Shown here piece by piece: positions 22,868 through 31,181 of a stretch of 42,515 nucleotides of DNA; positions within the stretch are counted from its first letter, which is position 1; the number at the start of each line of letters is the position of its first letter. The notes under the pieces are model-generated. The model saw only the letters and a program-made list of their open reading frames with translations, was not told the origin of the DNA and searched no databases. This DNA is from a bacterium (GTDB taxonomy: Bacteria; Myxococcota_A; Bradymonadia; UBA7976; UBA1532): assembly GCA_030426085.1 (NCBI GenBank), contig JAUHYW010000083.1, forward strand, positions 1-42,515. The letters are read 5' to 3'. A program made the position numbers and the translations under genes.

Positions 22868-25528
22868 ATGAGCGACGACGCCCAGAACCCCTACCTGCTC
22901 TACCCCGAGCGGGCGGTGCAGAAGCGGGTCCGATACTACGACGGCCAGTTCCTCGGCTCGGCCGACTTCATCCTGGCCCAGACCCACGGCATCGACCGCC
23001 ACCGGCGGCACCTGGCCGGCACCGTCACCGCCGGGGTGCTCGACGGCTACGCGGTGCACGGCGAGGCCGACGCGGTGGTGATCAGCCCCGGCACCGCCGT
23101 CGACGGCGAGGGGCGGCCGCTGGTGCTCGCCGCCAACGCCCGCCGGGCGATCCAGGCCGCCGACCGGGGCCGCAACCACACGCTGTGGGCCCGGTACAAA
23201 GAAGAGGCCAGCGACGACTCGTCCGAAGACAAGGGCGCGTCGGGCATGACCCGCTTCGACGAGACGCCCGAGATCATGTACACCCCCGACGGCACCGCGC
23301 TGCCCGACGGGGTCGTGATCCTCGCCCGGCTCCAGGTCGACGGGCAGGGCGACGTCAACGTCGACACCACCGTGCGCCCCCGGGCGGGCCTGAAGGTGCC
23401 CGGCCCGATCCCGATCACGCTGACCGGCGACGACGCCGACCCCGGCCGGGGCACGCTGGCCGGCGCGCTGAAGATCCAGGCCCCCGAAGGCACCGCGGTC
23501 GCCCCGACCCGGCCCGAGCTGGACGTCGACGGCTTCGGCCGGTTCACCAAGGGGCTCGTCGTCGGCCAGGATTCGAACGTCGGCTATCAGCAGGTCACCA
23601 ACGACGTGAACGATCTGGTCGTCAACGGTCAGTTCGCTGCCGGCGGCAGCGCCGGATCGGCGATCTACAAGCTGGGTATCGGCATGCCCCCGCCGGGGGA
23701 GGGCGAGGGCACCCTGACCGCCCGGCGGCTGGCCGTAGGCGCCGGCTCGACCGCGGGCAAGGCCCTGCGGGTGAACGGTCAGGCGCGCTTCGAGCAGCAC
23801 ACCGACTTCATGGCGCCCATCTGGACGCAGGGTGAGATTCGCGCGGCCGGCGGCATCGACGTGGCCCCGGATGTCGACGGCGGCGACGCCGCGGCGGGGG
23901 TGATCGCCTACAAGCGGTGGAGCGATGGGCTCGACATCGTCGGCGGCCACAATGATGACTGGCGGCAGCGACGCATCACCTTCCACGCCCAGGGCGGCTC
24001 GATCCACCGCGGCGATCTGCGGGTCGAGGACGACCTGTACGCCACCCGGCACGTCAGCGCCGGGCAGAACCTCAGCGCCGCGACCGACCTCGGCGTCGGC
24101 CGCAACGCCACCGTGTCCGGGCACACCCGGCTGAACACGGCGACGATCACCGGCGATACGCGCAGCAACGCGCTGTTCGACGGGCACGACGTCAACGTGC
24201 GCAACCGGCTGACCACCCAGCACCTGACCCACACCGGCGGGGCGGACCTCAACAACGTCACCGTGGGCGGCGCGGCCAACCTCGACGGCCACGTCAACGT
24301 GCGCGGCCCCAAGCTCGACGTCACCCCCCAGGCCGACTTCGCCGCCCGGGTGCGCATGAACGGCGACCTGTTGCAGGTCACCAACCGGCTCATGCCATCC
24401 GCCGGCTCGGACAACAGCAAAGGCATCGTGTGGCCCGGCCAGGGCAACAACGACGTCGGCGCGATCCGCTTCTGGAAGGAAGGCAACAACACCCGGCTGG
24501 TCATCGACAACCAGAACAACGCCGACGATGTCATCGTGCTGCGTCAGAAGGGAGGCGACCGGCTGACGGTGCAGAACGGGCGGGTGGGCATCAACCACTC
24601 GACCCCGGCGGCCGACCTGCACGTGGGCGGCGCGGCCGAGGTCGATGGCAACCTGACCGTCGACGGCACCCTGCGGACCAACGATCGCATCGCCCCCTCG
24701 ACCGGCAACGCATTCAGCAACGGCATCGTCTGGGACAACGACGCCTTCGGCGGCGGCGGCGACAAGGCCCGGATTCAGTATCACAGGTGGGGCGGGGCCG
24801 GCGAGAAGGGAGCCCTGGTGCTCGAGTGCCAGAATGACGCCGACGACCTCATCGTGCTCAAGCAGCACGGCGCCGATCGGCTGACGGTCAAGGGCGGCAA
24901 GGTGGGCATCAACGAGACGGATCCGGCCTACAGCCTCGACGTCAGCGGCACCATCCGCGCGACGGCCAATGTGCGGGTCGACGGGGTGATCGACCTCGGC
25001 GCGAAGCACGCCGGCCGCGAGACCAACGCCGGCATGATCAAGTACCATGTGCACAGCAACGACTCGCTGGAGTTCATCGGCGCCGGCACGAGCAGCAGCA
25101 ATCGCCGGGTGCGGATCTGGAGCGAGGGCGGCATGATCGTGCACGGGTGGGCCCAATACGACGGCGGCGTCAAGCTGCACGGCAGCGACTTCGCGCTGGG
25201 CACCCGAGGCACGAACTGCCGGGCCGTGTGGGGCGCCGTCAAGTCGAACGGCGCCAAGTGGACCGGCGAGGGCTTCAGCTGTGAGCGCTACGGGGGTCAC
25301 GGCGGCGTCTTCCGGATCTACTTCGACGTCCATTTCAAGAACCGGCCGACCGTCGTCGTGACCCAGCACTATCCCAACAACTCCGACGGCTCCGATGGCT
25401 GGGGCAACACCAAGGACAACGCCATCGTCAGCCGGGTCTACAAGAACTGGTTCCAGTGCGTGACCGGCGACGGCGACGGCAACCGCACCTGGCGCAGCTT
25501 CGAGTTCATCGCCATCGGGCGCGTCTGA
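22868..25528 (+). CDS. Tail fibre 2, paralog of fibre 1
   Basis: 886 residues with the same anchor (NPYLLYPERA, RYYDGQFLGSADFILAQ, DRHRRHLAGTV, GTAVDGEGRPLVL, TVRPRAGLKVPG) but a different shaft and tip. The shaft alternates IVWPGQGNNDVGAIRF- and IVLRQKGGDRLTVQNGRVGI-type units (several near-copies), then GMIKYHVHSNDSLEFIGAG, also found in fibre 1. The C-terminus (FRIYFDVHFKNRPTVVVTQHY ... FEFIAIGRV) is again H-type-lectin-like with a longer loop. Two fibres with one anchor but different tips imply either mixed fibres on one baseplate or alternative target specificity. The start at 22868 has GAGGTG upstream; an ATG at 22863 is out of frame. Confidence 0.85.
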   Translation: MSDDAQNPYLLYPERAVQKRVRYYDGQFLGSADFILAQTHGIDRHRRHLAGTVTAGVLDGYAVHGEADAVVISPGTAVDGEGRPLVLAANARRAIQAADRGRNHTLWARYKEEASDDSSEDKGASGMTRFDETPEIMYTPDGTALPDGVVILARLQVDGQGDVNVDTTVRPRAGLKVPGPIPITLTGDDADPGRGTLAGALKIQAPEGTAVAPTRPELDVDGFGRFTKGLVVGQDSNVGYQQVTNDVNDLVVNGQFAAGGSAGSAIYKLGIGMPPPGEGEGTLTARRLAVGAGSTAGKALRVNGQARFEQHTDFMAPIWTQGEIRAAGGIDVAPDVDGGDAAAGVIAYKRWSDGLDIVGGHNDDWRQRRITFHAQGGSIHRGDLRVEDDLYATRHVSAGQNLSAATDLGVGRNATVSGHTRLNTATITGDTRSNALFDGHDVNVRNRLTTQHLTHTGGADLNNVTVGGAANLDGHVNVRGPKLDVTPQADFAARVRMNGDLLQVTNRLMPSAGSDNSKGIVWPGQGNNDVGAIRFWKEGNNTRLVIDNQNNADDVIVLRQKGGDRLTVQNGRVGINHSTPAADLHVGGAAEVDGNLTVDGTLRTNDRIAPSTGNAFSNGIVWDNDAFGGGGDKARIQYHRWGGAGEKGALVLECQNDADDLIVLKQHGADRLTVKGGKVGINETDPAYSLDVSGTIRATANVRVDGVIDLGAKHAGRETNAGMIKYHVHSNDSLEFIGAGTSSSNRRVRIWSEGGMIVHGWAQYDGGVKLHGSDFALGTRGTNCRAVWGAVKSNGAKWTGEGFSCERYGGHGGVFRIYFDVHFKNRPTVVVTQHYPNNSDGSDGWGNTKDNAIVSRVYKNWFQCVTGDGDGNRTWRSFEFIAIGRV

Positions 25529-25536
25529 GGGGTACC

Positions 25537-27768
25537 TTGACCGCGACCCCGACCGCCGCCGAGCCCTTCGCCGACGACGCCGAGTGCCTCACCGCGCTGC
25601 TGGCGTGGCTCGACCTCGTCCTGCGGGCGCGGGTGTCGCAGGTGCGGGCCGAGCTGGGCGGTGACCCCTGGCTGCGCGGCCTGCACATCGACGACGCCGA
25701 GGTCGACGCGCTGCTCGACCGGGGGCCGCTGATGCCCCCGTGGACCGTCGGCGCGTCCGATCCCAACCTCGGGGGGGCCATCGCCTTCACCGGCAAGCTG
25801 CTCGCCGAGCGGCTCGACGCCAGCCCCGACGCCGCCTGGGCCCGCCTGACCCATCGCTTCGCCCTCGACGACCTCGACGCCCAGGCGCTGTTGCTCGCGG
25901 TCGCCGTCGAGTTCGACCCCCGCTATGGCCGGCTGGTGGGCTGGCTGCACGACGACGTCACCCGCCGCCGCCCGACGGTGGGGCTGGCCCTCGATCTCTT
26001 CGCCGATGGCATCGGAACCCGGCTCTTCAACCGGCGGCGCTTCGTCGACGGCGCGCTGGTCACGAGCGGGCTGGTGAAGGTCGAGGACGGCCCCACGCTG
26101 GTCGAGCGGGTGCTCACCCCGGCCCCGGGCCTGGTGCGCTGGCTGGTGGGCGAGCCGCCGATCGACCCCGCGGCCCGGCCGGCGGTGACCCTGTGCGGGG
26201 TCGACGCCGCGGTCGACGAGACGCCCCCCGGGCTGGCCGACCACCGCGATCGACTGGTGGCCGGCGTGGGACGGGGCGAGCGACGACTGGTGGCGGTGAG
26301 CGGGCCGCCGGGCAGCGGGCGGCAGGGCTTCGCCCGGGCCATCGCTGCCCGGCTCGTGCGGCCGCTGTACGTGCTCGACGTCGAGCCGCTCGCCGAGCTG
26401 GAGGAGCGGCCCGACTTCACCCGGGCCCTCGACGCGGCGGTGCTCGCCGCCCGGCTCGACGACGCGCCGCTGTGCCTGCGCCGCCTCGACGCGCTCGACG
26501 GCGGGCGGGAGCCCAAGCAGGTCGCCGAGCAGACCGCCCGCCGCCGGGCGGTGGCGCAGGCCCTCGCCGACCGGGGCCCCCGGCTGACGGTGGTGACCGT
26601 CGCCGCCCCGTGGCACCCCCAGCGCCCGCCGCCGGGGCTGCCCCCGGTCGAGCAGGCGACCATCGAGGCGCTGCCGGTCGTCGGCCGGGTCGCGCTGTGG
26701 CGGGCGGCGCTGGGCGAGGGTCTCACCGATGGGAGCCCGGATGGCTCCGATGGTTCCGAGTCCGACCCCCTCGATGCCATCGCCGACGCCATCGCCGGGG
26801 TCGCCGACGCCTTCCGCTTCCCCCCCGGCCGCATCCGGGCCGCCGCGACGACGGCCCACGGCTTCGCCCGCGCCGCCGGGCGCCCGCTGCCCGACGGCGA
26901 ACAGCTCTTCCGCGCGGCCCGGGCCCACGCGACGCCCCAGCTCGGCCAGCTCGCCCGCCGGGTCGAGACGGCCCACGACTGGGACGATCTGGTGCTCGCC
27001 GCCGACCGCCGGGCGCAGCTCGAAGAGGTCATCGTGCGGGTGCGCCACCGGACCCAGGTGCTCGAGCGGTGGGGCTTCGGGCGCAAGGTGGTCGGCGAGC
27101 GGGGCACCAGCGCGCTGTTCGTCGGCCCCCCGGGCACCGGCAAGACGATGGCCGCCGCGCTCATCGCCGCCGAGACCCAACGCGACCTGTATCGCATCGA
27201 CCTCAGCCAGATCGTCAGCAAGTACATCGGCGAGACCGAGAAGCACCTCGAGCGCACCTTCGCCGAGGCCGAGGCCACCGACGCGGCGCTGTTCTTCGAC
27301 GAGGCCGACGCGCTGTTCGGCAAGCGGGGCGACGTCAAGGACGCCCACGACCGCTACGCCAACATCGAGGTGGGCTACCTGCTCCAGCGCCTCGAGCGCT
27401 TCCCGGGGCTGGTCATCCTGGCCACCAACCTGCGCAAGAACATCGACGAGGCGTTCCTGCGGCGCATGGACGTCATCGTCGACTTCCCGCTGCCCGACGT
27501 CGAGCAGCGGGCCCGGCTGTGGGCCCGCATCTGGCCCGCCGCGGCCCCGCTCGCCGACGACGTCGACCCGGCCGATCTGGCCGAGCGGTTCGACGTGGCG
27601 GGGGGTCACATCCGCAACATCGCGCTGTCGGCGGCCTTCGCCGCGGCCGAGGCCGGCGCCGACATCGGTCTGTCACACGTGATCTCGGCGGCCCGGAGCG
27701 AGTATAAAAAGCTCAACAAGCTCGTCGACGGGCGCCGCTTCGCCCCCCAGCGGGGGCGTCGGCGGTGA
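25537..27768 (+). CDS. AAA+ ATPase of the eCIS (Pvc15/Afp15-like)
   Basis: 743 residues from a TTG start with GAGGGG just upstream, chosen because earlier ATGs lie inside the fibre gene. The C-terminal half is a classical AAA+ domain: Walker A GPPGTGKT at about 530, pore/sensor region YIGETEKHLERTF, Walker B LFFDEADALFGKR at about 585, NIEVGYLLQRLE, sensor 1 LVILATNLRKNIDEAFLRRMD with the arginine finger. The N-terminal half holds a second, degenerate P-loop GPPGSGRQ at about 256 (Arg instead of Lys), as in CDC48-like eCIS ATPases. In PVC/Afp this protein is needed for particle assembly or cargo loading and is not part of the particle. The stop overlaps the next frame (GTGA). Confidence 0.93.
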   Translation: MTATPTAAEPFADDAECLTALLAWLDLVLRARVSQVRAELGGDPWLRGLHIDDAEVDALLDRGPLMPPWTVGASDPNLGGAIAFTGKLLAERLDASPDAAWARLTHRFALDDLDAQALLLAVAVEFDPRYGRLVGWLHDDVTRRRPTVGLALDLFADGIGTRLFNRRRFVDGALVTSGLVKVEDGPTLVERVLTPAPGLVRWLVGEPPIDPAARPAVTLCGVDAAVDETPPGLADHRDRLVAGVGRGERRLVAVSGPPGSGRQGFARAIAARLVRPLYVLDVEPLAELEERPDFTRALDAAVLAARLDDAPLCLRRLDALDGGREPKQVAEQTARRRAVAQALADRGPRLTVVTVAAPWHPQRPPPGLPPVEQATIEALPVVGRVALWRAALGEGLTDGSPDGSDGSESDPLDAIADAIAGVADAFRFPPGRIRAAATTAHGFARAAGRPLPDGEQLFRAARAHATPQLGQLARRVETAHDWDDLVLAADRRAQLEEVIVRVRHRTQVLERWGFGRKVVGERGTSALFVGPPGTGKTMAAALIAAETQRDLYRIDLSQIVSKYIGETEKHLERTFAEAEATDAALFFDEADALFGKRGDVKDAHDRYANIEVGYLLQRLERFPGLVILATNLRKNIDEAFLRRMDVIVDFPLPDVEQRARLWARIWPAAAPLADDVDPADLAERFDVAGGHIRNIALSAAFAAAEAGADIGLSHVISAARSEYKKLNKLVDGRRFAPQRGRRR

Positions 27769-27800
27769 ACCCGGGAGGACCCGGCGAGCGGGGGAGAGTC

Positions 27801-29180
27801 GTGGTGGTCGTCACCCGACGAACGGTCCGGGCGGCGCCGGCGGTGGCGCTCGTCGCGGCCATGCTCGCCGCCTCGGTGGGATGCAGCGAGGAGCGCAGCA
27901 CGCGCAATCGCTTCGTCGACCCCATCTGCCTCGACTTCCCCTGGGCCGCGCTGAGCGCGGTCCAGCCCGGCCAGCCGCCGCCCGATCTGGACTGCAAGAC
28001 CACCCTCGACTGCCCCCCGCCGCTGACCTGCCAGCCCCGGCCCGGGTCGAGCACCGGCGCCTGCGTTCTGCTCAAGGACGCGCCCGACCCCAGCGCGCCG
28101 TCCGAGGTCTACGAGGTCCCCGAGTTCCTGCTCTCGGTCACCGAGGGCGATGACTACAACCTGCTCGAGTTCAACGGCCTGCCCCCGTCAGCGACCGTGT
28201 TGCGCTGCGTCTTCCACATCTGTCCGGTGGACGCCGACGTGCTGCGCGACGCCCCCGGGCGCTGCGAGTACGCCGACCAGCTCGTCAACCTGGGTCTGAC
28301 CGGCGGCCTGGCCCTGCCGGTGGTCGCCACCGGCCCCGACTCGCTCGACGTTCAGGCCCCCATCCCGGCCTGCGGCAGCGACGCCACCACCGCGGGGCAG
28401 ACGCCGCGCGCGTTCCGCATCGCGGCGGTGGGCTACTTCGCCGTGTGCTACGCCTTCAGCGAGACCGAGCTGGTCGCCGTCAGCGCGATCTCGAACCTCA
28501 GCCGGGGCGAGGTCGGCTCGGCCGGGCAGGACGCCTACCAGGCGGGCTGCGCCGGGGAGAACGCCCGGGAGGGCGCCGCCTGCGTCTACACGCGCGCCGA
28601 CGGGCGGGAGAGCCTGGGCGTCTGCGTGGGCGGCGCGTGCTGCGCCCCGTGCTGGGCCGACGAGGACTGCCGGGCGTTCCAGGGCGAGACGTGCCACGGC
28701 ATCCAGCGGCTGCGTGAGCCGACCGACGGGCGGGTCGGAGCGGCGATCTCGGGCTGGTGCCCCGACGTCGAGTGCGTGGACCGCAACGGGGTGGCGCAGT
28801 GCGTCGAGCGGCGCCCGGACGCCGGCTCCGACGCGCTGGCCGACGGCGGCGTACCCGACGCCGGGGCCGGGCGCGACGCCGGCGTCGACATGGCGCTCGA
28901 CGACGATCTGAACGCGTTCTCGGCGTGGCGCGCCGCGCCCCGGGCGGGCGCGTCGTGCGACGCCGGGGTCGAGGGGGCCGACAGGGGCGTCGACCAGCGA
29001 CCGGAGATGGGGGTCCTGCCCGACGCGGCGCCGATGCCCGACGCCGGGCCGATGCCCGACGCGGCGCCGATGCCCGACGCCGGGCCGATGCCCGACGCGG
29101 CGCCGATGCCCGACGCCGGGCCGCCCGACATGGCCCCCGCCGACGCGCCCGACCAGATGCCGCGACCGAGGATGCCCTGA
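27801..29180 (+). CDS. Cys-rich lipoprotein with (MP)DA(A/G)P repeat tail
   Basis: 459 residues from GTG 27801 (GGGGGAGAG just before it); an alternative GTG at 27765 overlaps the ATPase stop. The N-terminus TRRTVRAAPAVALVAAMLAASVGC ends in a plausible lipobox (SVGC, Cys at about 28), so it is predicted to be an envelope lipoprotein. About 20 further cysteines, including LDCPPPLTCQP and ACCAPCWADEDCRAFQGETC, suggest small disulfide-bonded modules. The tail is a repeat of PDAAPMPDAGPM. No enzymatic family is recognised. The position directly after the ATPase, with a TGATG overlap into the next gene, ties it to the eCIS operon. It could be a surface anchor or receptor for the particle, or a cargo partner. 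Confidence 0.65.
   Translation: MVVVTRRTVRAAPAVALVAAMLAASVGCSEERSTRNRFVDPICLDFPWAALSAVQPGQPPPDLDCKTTLDCPPPLTCQPRPGSSTGACVLLKDAPDPSAPSEVYEVPEFLLSVTEGDDYNLLEFNGLPPSATVLRCVFHICPVDADVLRDAPGRCEYADQLVNLGLTGGLALPVVATGPDSLDVQAPIPACGSDATTAGQTPRAFRIAAVGYFAVCYAFSETELVAVSAISNLSRGEVGSAGQDAYQAGCAGENAREGAACVYTRADGRESLGVCVGGACCAPCWADEDCRAFQGETCHGIQRLREPTDGRVGAAISGWCPDVECVDRNGVAQCVERRPDAGSDALADGGVPDAGAGRDAGVDMALDDDLNAFSAWRAAPRAGASCDAGVEGADRGVDQRPEMGVLPDAAPMPDAGPMPDAAPMPDAGPMPDAAPMPDAGPPDMAPADAPDQMPRPRMP
29019..29123 (+). repeat. 36-base coding tandem repeat, about three copies
   Basis: Units at 29019, 29055 and 29091 are identical over 33-36 bases and encode PDAAPMPDAGPM. Such repeats change copy number easily by slippage; here it would lengthen or shorten a proline-rich linker without a frameshift, since 36 is a multiple of three. 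Confidence 0.85.
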
Positions 29181-31159
29181 TGCGGACGGCGATCCCCCGG
29201 TGCGCCCCGGCGCCCGCCGGTCCCCTCCCCGCGTTGCCCGCCGCGCTGCTCGCCGCGCTGATCGTCGGCCTGCTGCCGAGCGGCGCCTCGGCCGAGGAGT
29301 ACAAGCTGGTCCTGGCCCCCGAGGCGGGGCAGGCCCCGCCCGCCCGGGTGTGCCTCGTCTCGCGCAACGCCCGCATGAAGGTCGACCGGGCCTCGGGGGC
29401 GGTCGCCGGGCTCGCCTCGCGGGTGAAGTGCGCCGACGGGGTGTGCGCCGCCCGCCGCGACACCCGCCCCGCCCGCTGCCAGGACTGCCCCGACACGTCC
29501 CACCCGGGCTGCGCGTCGGTGCTCGACCTCGGCGAGCGGACGGTCGACGACTACAGCGTCGTCTGCGCCGACGACGACACCTCGCCCCGCGAGGGGGGCA
29601 CCGTCTACATCAGCGTGGAGTCGGTCGAGGCCGAGAACGCGCCCCGCTTCTACAGCTTCGAGGTCAGCGGGGGCCGGGTGCGCTGGAGCCCCTTCGAGCC
29701 CATCAGCCGGCCGAGCTATCGGGTGCTCGGCGGCGACTTCGACCCCTCTCGCTTCAGCTACCCCCGGGTGCCGTCGGAGCAGCCGTGGGCCGAGGTGCCC
29801 CTGCGCCGCCGCTGCCGCTGCCTCGACGCCCGGGTCGGGCCGGGCATCGGGGCCATCGAGGCGGTGCGCATCGACGAGGCGCCGGTCTGCCGGGGCGCCG
29901 TGTCGGGCGACGGCCTGCTGCCGGTGGAGGTGCCCGCCGTCGGGCTCGACCGGGTGAGCGCGCTCGACATTCGCGCGGCCCACGCCGACATGCGCACCCG
30001 GTGGAGCAGCCGCTGGCCCACCGTACCCATCGAGGTGCTGCCGGCCCGCTTCACCTTCGACTGGACGATGCCCTGCATGTGGCCCCGGGCCGACGTCTGC
30101 CCGACGGTGGTCATCCGCGGCGCGCAGTGCACCAGCGCCCCGCCGACCGAGGGCAAGTGCCGCTACGCCTGCCGGGTCATCGCCGACTCGGCCGTCTCCC
30201 CCCCGCTGCAGATGCACCTGCACCTCGACGACCCGGCGATGGATCTGACCGAGATCCTCGGCGCGGTGGGCCAGACGATCGTCGGGCGGGTGCCGGCCGA
30301 CGCCCGGGTGGTGTGGACCGACGTCAGCAGCTGGGAGCGGCACGTCCCGGGGGATCGCATCCGCGCGATCGAGGTGCTGGGGGTCGACGGCACCCGGCTG
30401 ACCATCGAGCTGAGCGCCCAGGACAGCGACCGCATCACCGTGCCCCTGCCCGGCGTGCGCTGCGGCACCTCGCTGCGCACCGAGCTGATCGGCGAGCGGG
30501 ACTTCGAGGCGGGCTACGGGGTCGTGACCCGCGGAGCGCACCTCCAGCTCCCCGAGCCCGAGGCGCTGGGGGTCCCGTGGGACATGCTCTTCGGGGCCGG
30601 CGGGGGCGCGGCGATGATCTTCGCCGTCGAGCCGGGCGCCGGCAGCGTGACCTCGTCGAGTCTGTCCTACGTGCTCGACGTCACCCTCGGGGTCCGGCTG
30701 CGGCCGCAGGGCAGCTCGTGGTTCCTCGAGCCCCAGCTCATCGGGCTGTACATGGCCGGCTGGCCCTACAACCCGCTCAGCGCCGTCGAGGGGGTCAGCG
30801 CCACCGCCCAGCACCACTACTTCGCCGTCGCCGGCGAGCTGGCCCTGGGGCGGACGCTGCTGTTCGGCGGGCGCACGTTCCACCTGCTGGCCGGCGGCGG
30901 CGTGGGCATCGGCTTCGACCCGTTCATCGGCGATGACGAGCTCGTCGAGCAGGGCCGCGAGATGGGGCTGGCCACCCTGGGGATGGCGACCCCGTTCAGT
31001 CAGGAGCTCGACACCCCGTTCGGCATCCGCTTCGACCTGCGCTACTGGTTCGGCAGCCGCACGCTGCACTACTCGATCGACGAATCCATCGCCATCGTGC
31101 GGACCGCCCAGCCCGCGCACGCGCTCATGTTGTCGGCGACGATCTTCGCCAAACCCTGA
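29180..31159 (+). CDS. Secreted protein with C-terminal outer-membrane-barrel-like domain, unknown function
   Basis: 659 residues starting in a TGATG overlap with the lipoprotein gene. The signal peptide LPALPAALLAALIVGLLPSGASA is followed by EEYKLV, with cleavage after residue 38 likely. The first 450 residues contain paired cysteines (CADGVCAARRDTRPARCQDCPDTSHPGC; CRCLDARV) and beta-rich sequence. The last 200 (MLFGAGGGAAMIFAVEPGAGSV, YVLDVTLGVRLRPQGSSWFLEPQLIGLYMAGW, LLAGGGVGIGFDP, FGIRFDLRYWFG, ALMLSATIFAKP) alternate in the way of a small outer-membrane barrel ending in a strand. It ends 22 bases before the caspase-lipase gene. A surface-exposed partner of the lipoprotein is inferred; no family is known to me. 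Confidence 0.65.
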   Translation: MRTAIPRCAPAPAGPLPALPAALLAALIVGLLPSGASAEEYKLVLAPEAGQAPPARVCLVSRNARMKVDRASGAVAGLASRVKCADGVCAARRDTRPARCQDCPDTSHPGCASVLDLGERTVDDYSVVCADDDTSPREGGTVYISVESVEAENAPRFYSFEVSGGRVRWSPFEPISRPSYRVLGGDFDPSRFSYPRVPSEQPWAEVPLRRRCRCLDARVGPGIGAIEAVRIDEAPVCRGAVSGDGLLPVEVPAVGLDRVSALDIRAAHADMRTRWSSRWPTVPIEVLPARFTFDWTMPCMWPRADVCPTVVIRGAQCTSAPPTEGKCRYACRVIADSAVSPPLQMHLHLDDPAMDLTEILGAVGQTIVGRVPADARVVWTDVSSWERHVPGDRIRAIEVLGVDGTRLTIELSAQDSDRITVPLPGVRCGTSLRTELIGERDFEAGYGVVTRGAHLQLPEPEALGVPWDMLFGAGGGAAMIFAVEPGAGSVTSSSLSYVLDVTLGVRLRPQGSSWFLEPQLIGLYMAGWPYNPLSAVEGVSATAQHHYFAVAGELALGRTLLFGGRTFHLLAGGGVGIGFDPFIGDDELVEQGREMGLATLGMATPFSQELDTPFGIRFDLRYWFGSRTLHYSIDESIAIVRTAQPAHALMLSATIFAKP

Positions 31160-31181
31160 CCGCCCCCGAGGAGGAGCCCCG

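Noticed and set aside
20123-25369. 1748-codon open frame on the minus strand opposite the two fibres
   Set aside because: Very GC-rich DNA leaves long antisense frames open. The translation is a low-complexity V/D/H/R mix without motifs, while the plus strand encodes two clear paralogous fibres with ribosome binding sites.
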